DNA of 64,000 nucleotides from Emmonsiellopsis sp. PD_33 (Eukaryota; Ascomycota; Eurotiomycetes; Onygenales; Ajellomycetaceae). The stretch covers positions 1-64,000 of the forward strand of contig JANTQF010000001.1 in the NCBI GenBank assembly GCA_032988165.1, in the 5' to 3' direction. The position numbers and the translations under genes are program-made. Below, piece after piece: positions 23,870-36,835 of this stretch. The notes beneath the pieces are model-generated. The model worked only from the letters and a program-made list of their open reading frames with translations, was not told where the DNA came from and ran no database searches. Each line of letters starts with the position of its first letter. Positions within the stretch are counted from its first letter, which is position 1.

Positions 23870-25199
23870 AGCTAGACATTAGCATCATAGTCATAGTCTG
23901 TGTTGGATCCCACCTCCTTTATACTCAGATCCACTCTATGGGAGCTACCATCCTTGAGCTGCCACTACTGCTTTGACTTTCTCTTGAATTGATTTCCATA
24001 GAGAGCTGTTCAATTTGTTGTTTGTTTTTGTTGTGTTTTTTTTAGGGGGAGAGAGGGGGAGAGGGGCTTTGAAATCAAATAGCTATAAAGCCACCAATGC
24101 AATCCAATCTGAAAGAAATGTGCCATGTTAAATAACTATGAGAGCAGGTGCAGGGGTAATACCATCCACCTATATGAGGTTAAAAGCTCATGGTGTCTGT
24201 GAGAATATATATATTACCAACTATTATAAGTTAATTGAGGATACCTACTTTTCCACTATCTGCACCAAATACATCCTGATTTGAGTGATCTTCCTTGAAT
24301 AGCTCTATAACCTGCAACCCCTGAATAAAGCTCATTATACACAGGAAACCACAGAGAGAGACTTATAAAGTCCAAAAGGAGTTTAACAAAGAAGGGCAAC
24401 TGGAGCCATGGATACCTAACATTGTACTCCTTGGGAGAAATAGAGGTAGAAAATATTTGAATGATATTTGTGCTGATATGCTATTCTCTATCTAGTTTAA
24501 CAGATGAATGATTAGATATAAGAGTAAACTAGGTTTGAAAGTGGTACTTGGAAAATGATCATCTACTCAAATAAGGGTAGTTTTTATTATTGGGTCCAGG
24601 AGTGAAAATAAGGTATGATTGGGTAGGTCACAATGAACCCCTACTGGAATGACAGTGTAAGGGCCATCTAGCTTAATTGGGATCTTATATCATTAGAATA
24701 TCAGTGGCCAGCAAGAAAGATGCAGACTAAAGGGGGATGCAAGCTATCTCTAGACCAGTTTAATTCTCTTGTCCAAGAATAAAGACACAGATGAGGAATA
24801 CCACTCAGCCCAGGTAGATATTAAGCAGCTAGAAATAGAAAATAATATTAATCAGAATGACAGAAAGACAATGTGACCTCAGAAGAGATGAATAAAAGAA
24901 AAAAAGATACTTCCCAGTACTATTTATAACCCAGAGATAATCTTTGTATTTCAAGAGGAGCAAGGAGCTAGATTATTTATAACATCTATCTTTATAATAC
25001 TCTCCTTTGCCTAGCAACCACAATGCTAGACTTTGTCTTTATCTCTCTCTTTCTCTCTTCTCTCATCTACAACTCATAAATATTTCCATCAGCTGGGTCA
25101 AGGTTACAGCCCACTAATGGTCTAAACATCTCATATCAGTGTTTAAGCATTTAGTGTGTATAGTTGTGTTTGGTTTCTTGAGTTGTTGCCAGCATCCAT
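23870..25199. other. No gene recognised
   Basis: Contains a G-rich patch (GGGGGAGAGAGGGGGAGAGG near 24046) and short uninformative frames. Nothing defensible seen. Confidence 0.4.
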
Positions 25200-25893
25200 T
25201 TTAATCCTTTAATTTAACTAATATTATATATCTCCAAGTTCTGCCAGTTGTGTCTGATATTAGTTCCTATGGCCCTGCATGGGTTCCTTTAAAAACCTTA
25301 GATGAGATGACTGGGAAGTATAGTTCCCATAGTAAAGATATAGATCAAGATACCAGCCATTCAATCATTCCATATACAAATTTGTCTACTGATTTTGATA
25401 TCAAGTGCAAATGAGATGAGAAAAATGCCTTGTTGATGAAGGGTCTTTTTGATAACATGAATAAAACCATCCTTACTATGATAGAAGCCACTGAGTCAGA
25501 TACCTACCTCACTCTGGAATGAGCTACATGAGGGGTGTTGTGGGTGTTGCACAAAGATTTGGAGGCCAGAAAACATAATTGGAAAGAAGGAGGATGAAAG
25601 GGAGAAGACAAACCTATAAATAATAAGGCTATGGATGAAGACACATATCAGCCAAGTACTGAACTTAATATTATGAAGAAACAAAAGAAAAGAAATGTAT
25701 TGTTGATGAACACCTTTATTAATAAGTTGAATGGGATGATTATTGCTGTGAAGAAGGCCAAGCAATCAGATACCTGCCTTGCTCTGCCTAAGAATATCCA
25801 AGGACAGCTAGTGATACTTGACAGTGCATTAGGGAGCATAAAAAGCCACTGCAAAGCAAGAGGATGGAAGGGTGGAGATGAACATATAAAATG
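25200..25893 (+). pseudogene. Unidentified protein with an internal ~70-residue duplication
   Basis: A single plus-strand phase runs from about 25200 to the TGA at 25891-25893, with stops only in its first two thirds; 25631-25893 is open. Two internal copies can be aligned: DEKNALLMKGLFDNMNKTIL, then EATESDTYLTL and WKEGG-stop-KGEDKPI (25413-25620), and KKRNVLLMNTFINKLNGMII, then KAKQSDTCLAL and ARGWKGGDEHIK (25685-25890). The shared core is N-x-LLM, then N-K/G-x-I, then ESDTxLxL, with a Trp-Lys-Gly-Gly end. No family is recognised. The duplication predates the stop mutations because the stops lie in the first copy only. Confidence 0.5.
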
Positions 25894-26799
25894 AAAGGCT
25901 AAGAAGGGTGGATGTGATGGGGAACATTGCAACAAATAACACTGTATCATTGATGTGGAAGAAGAAGTGTGTGGAGAGCAGAAGGAAACTCACTACTATA
26001 GGGAGATTAGTGAGAAATAGGTATATTAGGGGCTAGGAGATGAAGACTACTTTTAAGCCTAGCATGCAATCATTTGTGATCATATAGATTACTTCTGTGA
26101 TTATGGTTGGTGATTTGCATGGGGCATTGTATATCTTGTTTTATGATGTTGTTTTTATCTTATTATTGTTTATTCTCTTTGATGGAGCTGAGACAGCAAA
26201 TCAGCTAGTTAAGTATGTACTCTGTACTTTGCAACTAAACTGCCATACTCTTACTAATTAATGTGGATGTGTGATTTCTTGGTGATGTGACTTGTAATCC
26301 TTTATTATTCTATAAGAGTAGAATTGTAGGATAACAGCACTATGTTTCTGAGAACAAATTAAAGTGAGATAGGAGTATATTAGCATAGAATTCAGCTTCA
26401 TACCAATCAAGTCAACCTTAAACTTCTGCAACTTGTACAACTTCTATGCCAATCAGAAGCCATAGGCCTTGCACTAGACCTAATTAGGCCCTAATTCTTG
26501 GTGATGATATGGCTAGTCTCTGATTGATGTAGATGTTTGCAGGGGTTTGCATGGATTAACACCCACTCTGCATAGTAGTCATGTGTCATTTTCAAGCCCT
26601 AATTAGATAGAAATGGATGTGGCCTTGCAGTAAGAGGTCAATTAAGGAGAAGCTTTTCATTGCACTGTGAATGATACTTGACAGGATTATATTTGCACCT
26701 GTGGATGTAATGGAATAATAACAATTTTAGAAACTTATCTCTGGTTATTTCAGGATGCAAAGGCTACTAGAATTACACTGTTGTAGCATCCATCAAATA

Positions 26800-27052
26800 G
26801 GGGTGATCTTTATATGGATATTTTCCATTCTCTAACCTCCCTAAGGCTAATATATACAAATTATTATTCATTGAATAGAGATTAATTTTATACATTGCTC
26901 ATTACCCAACTCTCCCTAACATGGATACCCTAACCATAATTCAAATATAGGCAAACTGTAGTATCCATTGAATAGGCAGTGATTTTATACATTCCTCATT
27001 CCCTAACCCTCCCTAACCCTAACCCCCTAATCCTAACACCCTAACTCAGCTA
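26800..27052. repeat. Interstitial telomere-like repeat block
   Basis: Contains CTCCCTAACCCTAACCCCCTAATCCTAACACCCTAA-type telomere variants near 27000-27045, with units carrying GTATCCATTGAATAGGCAGTG and TTATACATTCCTCATTCCCT. The same unit makes the 105-bp array at 42950. The CCCTAA strand has the same orientation as at the chromosome end. Confidence 0.8.
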
Positions 27053-27119
27053 GAGATGAGACTTGGGATGGAATTGGAGATACAGTGTATGGCTTTCATG
27101 GAAGAGCTGATAATAATTA

Positions 27120-28845
27120 TCAATTAGTAACCCTTACTGATCCCAACACCCCAACTGCAACCAGCTGAGTAGGCTTCTTGGTTGGCCAGCTAACACTTTC
27201 ATTAGGCTTGTCATCTTGATGAAAGTGTGGGTCTCTCACACATGTTAGCTGGGAATGAAATTTGGTGATTGACAAGCTCCTACATATAATTTGATTTATG
27301 AGATGTACATGGCATCCTATCAATATGAACTGCATGCAAGTCCAACCCAAAATTAGACATGTCTAGTCTTTTGTTGGTTCACAGTGCTGATCATCTTTCA
27401 ATGTGCATCTTAACTAAAAATATTCCCACAAACAACCTTGCTGTATCTGCATAATGTTCATATGGGGTCATGTAAAGACAGAATTATTATGCAAGGGCTT
27501 GGGAAGCTGAGAAGTGATGTAGAAATAGGTCATTTTTAATACCTTACAAATCATGCTATCTAAAAACAATCCTGCATTTTGTTTATTACAAAGCAAATGA
27601 AAAGGAAAAAAAAAATTGACTAAAATAACAGCCTGATAAGCACAGAAGAGGAAAATACTGGGGATTAGGGAGAAGGAAAAGAGAAAATGATAGGCTTCTT
27701 GCTACTCCATGTCTGTAAGTTAATGTGGTAAATTGATGGTATCAGTAGTTTATAAAACATGCTATCTGAAAACACTCATTGGCTTTTATTTATCACATGA
27801 GAAAGAACAAAGAAAAAATAAACTAAAACAACAGACAATGAATATGGAAGAGAAAAATTCTGGGAATAGGGGTCAAACCTTGTGTAGAAATGTGGGTGTG
27901 TTTACCTCTAATATACAATGAAGCTATTTCATGGGGATCCTATCCAATTTTGCCCCAGGCTGGGGAATTAACTACTGGATTCAGTATAATGTAATGGATA
28001 ATAGAGGTTAGCTAAGATTTCTGATTGGTGTAGTTAATGAGATATTTGGAGAACTTGATAGAAGTTTGTTTATTTAGTTCCATTGGTGAGGCCTCACTGA
28101 GAAAGTATATATATTTGTGGTCCAGTTGATTTATCAAGGGTGCTGTTTGTCACAGTGAAAATCTCACTAAAATGATAACTCCCAATCCCAGCACCCTATC
28201 TGCTACTAGTTGAGTGATCTTCTTGGTCATTTCTGGAGCTAGCTAAGCCAGCTAACACTTTTACTGGGCTTGTCATCTTGACAAAAAGGTGTGTCACTCA
28301 TGCATGTTAGGGGGGAACAAAGGCTGATGGCTAACAACCTCCTGTATGCAATTAACCCTTGAGTTTATAAGAGCTGCATGATGGATGCTTTTTATTCACA
28401 GTATGAACTCTAAACTGAAATTAGATATATTTAGTCTTTTGATTTGCAATGCAGATCATATCTCAGTGTGCATTTTAATCAATAACATTTCACAAATAGC
28501 CTTCCTGGATCTACATAATCTTCATGTTAGGTGGTGTAAAGGCAGTGTATGGAATTATTCCATTCACAGGAGGGGGGGGTAATGATAACATGTGATTTGA
28601 AGAATTCAAATCTTTAAATAATGTATTGGGTGAATCTATATTTACTTAACAAAACCAACAGTGATATTTTGTATTTCTAATTCAAGAAACTTCCTGGCCT
28701 ATGACTGTAATCTTAACATACTAAACATTTGGTACTTCTCAAACTGTGCTATCTGAAAACAATGATCCATTTTGTTTATTGCAAAGCAAAGGACAAGGAA
28801 AAAATCAACTAGAATAACAGCCTGACAAGCATGAAAGAGGAAAAG
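27120..28845. repeat. Direct duplications (370-bp pair and ~90-bp triplet)
   Basis: 27120-27490 and 28180-28545 are copies about 1060 bp apart (shared GGCTTGTCATCTTGA, AGCTAACACTTT, TAGTCTTTTG, TCTGCATAAT/TCTACATAAT). Interleaved with them are three copies of a unit with TGCTATCTRAAAACA then GTTTATTACAAAG and AATAACAGCCTGA at about 27550-27660, 27755-27865 and 28740-28845. Copies differ by transitions, including TG against CA in TTGATGAAAG/TTGACAAAAA. Confidence 0.75.
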
Positions 28846-29356
28846 AGAAAGAAAAAAAGAAAGAAACAGAAAAAAAAAAGGGGAAACAATAAGAATGTCA
28901 CACAGCTCATCAAGCACCCTGCAAACATCACTCTATAGTAATGACTTGATCTGATTGGTCTTGGGCTTTCTGAGCTTCTAACTGGATATTCAAGGCCATC
29001 TTTTTAAACTCTTTCTGTAGTTTTTGTTGTGCAATTATTTCTAACTCCACAATGCTATTGCCACATGTGAGTCAAAAGGTAAATGTGCATTTAAATGATT
29101 AGCCCATGTAATGTATCTATCTGATTGCTTGTATCTCCTTGCTGGATATCCATTCAGGTCTGAGGAGAAGAACTGTTTGGGCTCATGTGCAGTTGTAGCC
29201 AGTACCTAGTATTTCTGGTGTACCAATCAAAATATTAATGGGAGGAGATGTGACAGTTTGTGTGTCATTTTGGAAGGTATATATCAAGTTGTTTTAATCA
29301 CTGGCTGACAAGTGGCTATATATTGCCCTGACTTTATATCCTTTCCAGTGTAGCCA

Positions 29357-29441
29357 CTAGTGTAATAGGTATAAGTAAGGTACAATAATTTGAGGATATT
29401 AATAGAAAGAACAGAAAAGAAGGAGGGAATAGACTACTTAC
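29357..29441 (-). other. Intron 2 of the SNF2 gene (85 nt)
   Basis: Donor GTAAGT at 29441, acceptor TAG at 29357. Splicing links YILKC to WLHWKGYKVRAIYSH in phase, directly before the C-terminal helicase lobe. Confidence 0.7.
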
Positions 29442-31687
29442 ACATTTGAGGATATAAATAACAATGGGAAAGAAAGTGACAATGAGAAGTTTTTCATAGT
29501 ATTTAGAGTATTCATTGTGGATAAGCTTCATCTGCTGTAGAATCTAAAGAATCTACTTGCACTTTTCACTGCCCTGAGTTATCATATCAAGGTTATTTGC
29601 ATATGGGGAGTCCTCAGGATTGCAGATCCACCCTTCCTGCTGAAGCTGGTCTTGGGTGAGTTTGAGTCTAGAGTCATTAGCTACTAGGTCATCTAGGCCA
29701 GGGAAGATGGTGTAGAGTTGAGCTCTGTATGCTTTTTTGAAAAAAGATATAATCAATGGAGCCTTGGGTTCCTCTAGGTTCCACCCTGCCTGCTTTTGAG
29801 AATTCCATTGGACCATAGCCTTATGATAGGTCTACTCCATGTGTCTCTTGATTTTCTACTCATATCTGTTGATTCAGTCAAGATGAGTGTCTGAAATGGG
29901 GCAGTCAATATTCAGGTGTTGGTTGGTTGGCAGAAGTATGATTGGTTTGCCATACCACTTACTATCTATAGTACATTGAATCATTATATTTTTGAGTAGT
30001 TTGCTGAACTGATTAGCAAAATCCTCTAATAGCTCATGATGATTATTTGCTTTGTGATTAGGATTAAAGAGTGCTTTACCCTCTTGAATAAATTCCTTAA
30101 AATGATTAGGTTGCCCCAGTCACAAGTGATCATGATGTTCTCAGGCATCAGTGCTGAGTAAATTAAAGATAGGTTTCATATCCTGAGGGCTAATATCAAA
30201 AGGTGTACTGCTGAGTCCCCATAGTGAGAGTGACATGGTTTTTGATTTTTGAAACAATTGAAAGAGGGAATAGGTGTAGGTGCATGACTTCTCCTGGTAG
30301 AACTCATCTTGGGCAGCCAATGACCATTTGAGATGAGCATTGATGTACAGTTGAACCCAGATTTCATATGATTTTGAGGCAGTAAGGACTATAATGCAGT
30401 AAGAGGCCCATTCTCCATTATTAGTTATGAGCTGAAGGTTGACCCTATCCTGAAGCCTATGGATATCAGTGTGATGAATGGCTTGGATGATTTTTGGTTT
30501 TACATCACCATGTGCTGTTAATAAAGAGAGATCAAGTATGTTGTCTTTTCCTGTAGGTATAACCTTAGTAAACTCCTGAACCCAGTGGAGGATAAGACTC
30601 TTGGGGGATAGAATTAGCATTGGACTGACACAATTATTTTTTATGAGACATGCATGGACACCATTGTTAATGCAGGCACACTAAATGGTAAAGTACTCTT
30701 AGGAGGGACATTTATATTTGATATTAGGATCATTTTGTTTCTCAGAGGATAGGTAGCTTCCAGGGTTTTTCTCAATATCTTTCTTGATTTGTTGAATGCA
30801 AACACTAATAATAAATGTAGTAATAGTGATTATAATTTTACCCAATCCCATTTTATCTCCAAGAATGCCACCTTGTTGCAGGCTGTTGTTCTGCCAGAGC
30901 ATGTGATATACTACATACAGTTAGTGGGGCTGCAGAATAACCTTCATGCCTGCTATAGAGATCCCCTTTTATACTTCATAGCCATCATATTTTTTTCTAG
31001 GGAACAAAAAGAACTCTCTAAACTCATCCAGGTATTCAAAGTTTAAGTGCTCACATTGGGATAAGTTTTGAAAGAGTAGTTCCTTGAACTTAGTTTCATG
31101 TGTGAAATCATCATCTTCAGGCATGCAGCTGATATTCTGCAGGTAGATTGACTCCTCAGAATTATTATTGAAGTGAGGTGCAAATAAAGAAGAATAGTAT
31201 TCATTAAACATTTTGAGATCATCAGGAAGAATAGGAGAGTCTAGATGCAGAGGCTGATTGATATCTACAGGAGGGAAAGAAGAATTTGAAAGATTATTTT
31301 GAGAGGAATTACTTGTTAGATCTGGGGTGATATGCTATAGAATGGCAATTAGGGTATGATCATTGCTGCTTGACTTAATTAATTTATAATTCTCTTTATT
31401 ATCACTTGATTTGATTGCTTCATCTTTATGATCAGTGCTGATAGACTCACTTGATTTGTAGTTATAATTATTACTGCTTGACTCACTTCCCTCATCATTG
31501 TAGCTCTCCTCATTGTTGTTTGACTTGAATGCTTCATTATTATCATTACTGCTGCTGAACTCAATTTCTTGGTCAGTGTAATTCTCCTCATCATTACTTG
31601 TTTCAATTACTTTATCATTATAATTACTGCTGCTGGACTCAATTCCTCCCCAGTTATTATTTGATGGTTCCAAATCATACAAAATCT

Positions 31688-31760
31688 CTTTAAAAAAAAG
31701 GGAGCAGTGGTTAGCAAGAAATATGGGCAATATCAAAAGAGTTTAAATTCAAAAACATAC
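31688..31760 (-). other. Intron 1 of the SNF2 gene (73 nt)
   Basis: Donor GTATGT at 31760, branch-like GCTAAC, acceptor AAAG at 31688. Removing it joins two different phases into one reading (LHQ + E + ILYDLEPS), which supports it. The acceptor AAG instead of CAG/TAG is unusual. Confidence 0.7.
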
Positions 31761-33276
31761 CTTGATGCAATGGATTTGTTGCCATTGGTTCCCCAAAAGT
31801 AGAGTATTGTGATGTTGAAGATTTATCTGAGCCTGAACAAGGAGTATCATCTATAGAATCATCAGGATTGCCAAATCTTTCATCATGAGTGCTGCCTTGG
31901 AAATTCCCATTTAGAGTGGAAAACTGGTGGTTGTTGTTCAGCTGGTGGGGTTGACCATGATGTGAAGAGAGGTTGTTATTATTAAATGAGCTACAATGTG
32001 GAGTTTCAAAAAGGGTAGAGTTAGACAATCAGTCTGTAGGGTTTTGATCAGCAGGCAGCTTTGGCAAAATTTGGACATGGAGGCTATCAGCACTATATGT
32101 GTAGAGAGCTTTTAAGACCACTAACTATAGCTGCAATGAGTCTGATAGGTATATGAGAGGTGGGTTTTCAAAGACAGCAAACATGTCATATGAATTCTAG
32201 CTAAAATGATCAGAAGCCTTCTCTGCAATGATGTCCTTGAGCTTTTGCAGGTCAAAAGACATGATAATAGATAGGCCTGGGAGAGCATGACCATTAAATA
32301 TATGCAATAGAAGAGGGGAAGCTGAGTTAATGTATATTTAGCAGTTCTGAAATGCATTCAAATGTATTGTAAAGCCTGTAATCTATAATTTAATTGAAGA
32401 TGGAATTAGAGTGACATGTGTGCTCTGCAAAGCCTGAGAGATTAATATAGAAGATCCCATACATAAGTTGGTCTGAAATTGAAATGGCATTTACCAGATG
32501 CTCTGAGCTGTATGCTGAATTGCCATATTGAAACCTGCCATTTATGGGTTAAATAGAGGTGTAATTGATGTAGGTGGTGTGCCTTGTGAAGGTGCAGACA
32601 GTTTGTGTTGTTTATAAAGTGAGGGAGAGATTTATGTGATGAATTGTGATTTGAGATTGAGTGAGAATAGGCTAGTATGTATCTATTTGTTTTTAGAACT
32701 GGATGGTGATATATCTGATTCCAGCCCAGATTGATGCACAAAAGCTTCAGAGTCTGCATCAGAGGATTTTTAGTTTGCTTTGCAGTGCTTTTAACCTTGA
32801 TGTAGGGATTGGGATTGCAATCCTCTAGTTTGAGACCCAGGTAGCTGAACAGATTGCTCTGGCTTGGACAGAAAAGTTTCATGGGAGGACCCTGAACTAG
32901 AATGGCTTTTTACTCTTCCCAGAGAGTGAGTAGGCATGTTAGGTGTCATTGTGTGAGGTTTGATTGTACTGACTAGCTTGGGTGTCTCATGGGAGCAGCA
33001 GACAGCCTTGCAAAGTTATTTGTATAAAATACTAATAGTATGGAAGGAGTTACAGTCTTGAAGAGCTCTGAAAAAGTCCTCCAAACTTTCTTCAATCATT
33101 TGCTTTATCCACCTGGAAAGGTTAGGATCCACAAAATTCTCAAGAGCAAGGGCATTTTAGTTAATAAGCTTGCAATTTCTATTAGCTATTTGCAAAGCCT
33201 TGAATTGTGAGATTTGAAGCTGATAGCATACTTCTTCTGCTGCTTGCAAATTATGAGAGCCATGAGAGTCTATCAT

Positions 33277-33381
33277 GATGGCAATGAAGATAAGAGATGT
33301 ACTTGAATTTATAGAGTTATAAGATGAAATTGAAGATATAGATGAACACTAAATAATTAGAGTATCAGAAGAGATGATAGT

Positions 33382-33423
<42 letters not shown>

Positions 33424-34869
33424 GCAAGATTAGAGAGAAGAAGGTAAAAAAGAGACTTATATAAAAAAAAAGAGAAAGAGAAAATGAGTGGGTTGGGGGG
33501 GCTTGTGTTGTGCATTCACCTTAATGTGTTGGGCAATAACACAAGTAACACTTGGATGGTGAATGACTAAAATAGAAGAGTAAAGAAGATGAAAGATGTG
33601 TATGACTGTAAGAGCTAGTACTATATAATAATTAAGACAAAGAGATAGAAGGACAAGAGGGGGAAAAATAAAGAATAAGAGGAGAAGATAATGAGAGATC
33701 AAAAAATTGATTGTGTTAAAGAGCTTATTATGTCAGTTGAGGTGAATTGATATCCATAGAGCTGTATACCTTGAGAGCATTTTTTTCTACAAGAGTTTAT
33801 ATTAGTTGAATATTTCCACATGAGGATGCTAATTAGCTAAAGATGGCTAGCAAGAGAGGAGACACCAAAAGCTTACAACTCTCTAAATGAGGGGATGAGA
33901 TAAATAGAAGTAAGGTGATTTTCATTCTGAATGGATGAACTTCTTTACTTTTTTCCAGTTGGTGGGGGAGACTAGATTGAAGGTGAGGTTTTTCTTCTTC
34001 TTCTTTACTCTCTTTTAGTTGATGTTTATTCACTTTTGATGTATTTACTGCTAATTTTGTCTCTCTATTTGTTGCTCCTTTAGTTCACTTGATGACTTTA
34101 TTGTCTCTTTCATGCATTGTAGTGGAAGTGTGAGAAAGGAAAGTAGACTATCTCTTAACCAGCTAAGATATGTGTGGTTCTCATGTTTTTGGGATCTGAA
34201 TACTCTGGGTTAGTTTGCATTGATTAGAGAAGTAAAGAGGAAGAAAAGAGAAGAAGTTGCCATCCCACATTAATATAATCAAAGACACCTTGATTTATTT
34301 TGTGATGTGTATATTTTCAATTGTTTTCCCATCTCTTACTGATATCTTTCATTGTTTGTATGGATTCTATTTGCATTTAAATGATGGTTTTTTTTTTGTT
34401 GTTAGATCTTGATTATCCTTGATCTAAAATACTACTGTGGATGGGAAAAGGCAAACAAGAGAGGTAGCACTAGCATAGTGGGTTAAAAGTATATATGCAT
34501 GCAGAATGCATGGATACCTGGGCATGGCAATGATGTATCACATTTAGTTATGAAAGTAGTGATGGGAAAAAGCATAGAAGGTTTAATGGGATGATCAAAC
34601 CATAAAAAAGAAAGAAAGAAAGGAAAGAAAAGAGACCCAATGATGTTGATAATACCCATTAGAAACATAAGAGATTTTATAACAAATAGGTGAGTGAAGA
34701 GTGAGCTTGTGGATTAGAACACCACTACTCAATGCTCATTTTTAACATGAGGTAGGATATTTTCATGGGTGATACCATAGCATACTGCTGGCTTGTGCAA
34801 CAATTACCTTTGTAAATGCTTAAGAAAAGTATGGATTGCTGACTGGAAATGTAAGTTATATACTGTATC
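33277..34869. other. Spacer with purine-rich low-complexity sequence
   Basis: Contains a GA microsatellite at 33391-33419 and purine-rich stretches. A short minus-strand phase from ATG 34117 with a Lys/Glu-rich segment (KHQLKESKEEEEKPH) ends near 33833; it may be a decayed small gene but cannot be named. Confidence 0.4.
33391..33419. repeat. GA dinucleotide microsatellite
   Basis: About fourteen uninterrupted GA units in a purine-rich context. Confidence 0.95.
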
Positions 34870-36230
34870 TCATATTAAATGTGTCAGAAACAATATCCAG
34901 CTATCTAGAATTATGATAATGATATCTGCTTTATACTCATTGTGAAGAAAATGCAAGATAGCTTTGATATATTGATGAAAATCATCCAACACTTTGCAGA
35001 GAATTTGGTGTAAGTTTGGGAGATGAATAGTAACACTTTGAGCCATAATGTTTAGAGCCTCAAGAGATTCAAAGTTTATTCTGACCAAGGAACTAGATTG
35101 AGTTGTAAATATGATGTGCAACCACCCTAATGGGATATATATAACTTAGCTTGAATTAATGTGAGTGATGAATCCATCACTCAGTTCACTTGAGATCTTA
35201 ATTAAATAGCTGAATTCACCTGAATATGAGACAAACACTTTGAGGTTTTCATCCATAAGTGGATACAAAAGCCATATCCATTCAGAATGGCCTATGAATT
35301 GAGACAAACTGTGTTGATTCTGATCTGTTTTTTTTTATTTTAATTAGCTAATGCACAATAATAATGGAGGGTCTCCACAAACTAATATGAATATCAACAA
35401 AGCTCCCTGCAGGTACAAAATTAGCTAATAGTTGAATTCCTTCATCCTGGGCAATGCAAAGCTTGTCTCTGAGTGCTCAGAGTAGTTGTAGGTGGTGGAA
35501 TTAGGCAGGAAGAGGAATATTCATCAAGAAAGATTTAGATGAAGAGTCAGAGTCACAAAGAGGTATACCTACTTGATACAAGGCATTGCTGATATTAATG
35601 TCTCTATCTTCTTTACTCTTAACAGACTTACTGTCTTGCAAGACATGCTCAAGTGGCAAGCCTGCTGTACTAGAATACACAGCATGAAATATATCCAGTA
35701 CAGAAAATTCTTTATTTCAGACTTCAGAGGGTGAGAGCAAAGCTGGTCTCTATCAGGATAGTTGCAATTCATCAGGAATAAGTAAGTTAAGGTTACTGAG
35801 TGTGCATTTAGGGAATTTATGTTGTGTTTGAAGGCCAGAGATCTCTTGAAAAATAGTAGGGAGCTCTGATGACTGTGAATTACTATCTGAAGTTCAACTT
35901 GTATTAGTTAATGTAGAGGAGGAATAGGGAAGAGAGAAAAGCACAGTAATTACCTAATATATTAGAGATTTGAGCTGTCAGTACATTTATCTTGTGTCAG
36001 TAAGATTAAATATGATGATGAATATTTTTCACATCCTTGAGCTTTAAACAAACTGAACAATATTTTCTATAGCTCTTAATGCACTGATGGTCTCAAGGGA
36101 CATTTCTATTACAAGTTGGATAAGTAATGGCTCTTGATCTCTCTGGACATTAATATTTGATATAATTGGAATAGTTCTTTACTTGAATCTATTTCCAACA
36201 AAGAGGACATTTCTGTATCAGAGGGCTCAT
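34870..36230 (-). pseudogene. Zinc-finger JmjC/cupin-domain protein, three exons
   Basis: ATG 36230. Introns 35953-35887 (GTAATT donor, CTAAT branch, CAG) and 35382-35325 (GT donor, GCTAAT, CAG) splice in phase to 412 codons ending at 34870. The N-terminus has a cysteine-rich finger (KCPLCWK, then CPERSRAITYPTCNRNVP, then YRKYCSVCLKLKD). The C-terminal half reads as a JmjC-type cupin: AQDEGIQLLANFVPAGSFVD, then IHIN where His-x-Asp is expected (Asp-to-Asn by G-to-A), LSQFIGHSEWIWLLYPLMDE, the strand VIYIPLGWLHIIFTTQSSS with the distal metal-ligand His, and NFESLEALN. An intact protein would be an Fe(II)/2-oxoglutarate hydroxylase or demethylase-like enzyme. Several TAA/TAG/TGA stops. Lies between the SNF2 and SF1 helicase genes in the same orientation. 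Confidence 0.7.
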
Positions 36231-36835
36231 TGGAAAAAGGGGTGATTTGGAGATGATAAGGATATAGTGAAGAGGAGAGTCAAGAAGATGGCAAAGAAGA
36301 TAGAGACAAAATAAAAGAATAAAGAGGTTGACAGGGGGACAGCAGGGGGATAGTGAGGAGATGAGGCAGACATGGTATGAACATGGTGAGAAGAACTACT
36401 TTATTTTGTGGGTGCAATACAGCAATTAGACAGTTTAGATGGTCACACACACTACTTGAATGTAAGGCTGTAAGCTTTCCACTATATCATAATGGAGTTT
36501 TATATGGGATTTGCACTGTGTTAGAATTTAAGGGGGGTGGATGATAGAATATAAAGGGAAGAAATTAATTGTAGTTGCTAGCTAACAAACAGAAGATAAT
36601 TATTGTACAGATAATTAAAATAATCATCTTAAAGAGCCAAACAGGAAGAAAAAAGGATAAAAACCTCCAAATTTTAATACTTTTGAAACATCCATCTGAT
36701 GAGCTAACCAGTAATGAAGCAAAAAAAAAAGGAAAAAGGAAGAAAGATTATGTGCATTTCAAAGTAAAAAATAAACCCTAGATTACCAAGTCATAAAGAA
36801 GAAAGAAAGAAAAGAGGAAGAGACAAGACCAACTA

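Larger units (their letters stand above)
28910..33276 (-). pseudogene. SNF2-family DNA-dependent ATPase, three exons, RIP-inactivated
   Basis: Exons 33276-31761, 31687-29442 and 29356-28910 join in phase to 1403 codons. Residues 1-650 are Ser/Asn-rich and disordered. The ATPase follows: Q-motif LQPH-TAA-LY (Gln lost to TAA), motif I GGILGDKMGLGKII (about 778; family consensus GDEMGLGKT, so Glu-to-Lys and Thr-to-Ile), Ia LILSPKSLILHW, motif II DEFYQEKS (DE-x-H expected), motif III LWGLSSTPF. The C-terminal lobe has INILIGTPEILGTGYN, VLLLRPEW and QAIR-TAG-IHYMG-TAA, where the family has the Arg finger and Gln of motif VI. The intact protein would have remodelled chromatin or moved along dsDNA. 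All changes at key sites are C-to-T or G-to-A, and about twenty in-frame stops are present. Transcribed toward the telomere, upstream of a JmjC gene on the same strand. Confidence 0.88.
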
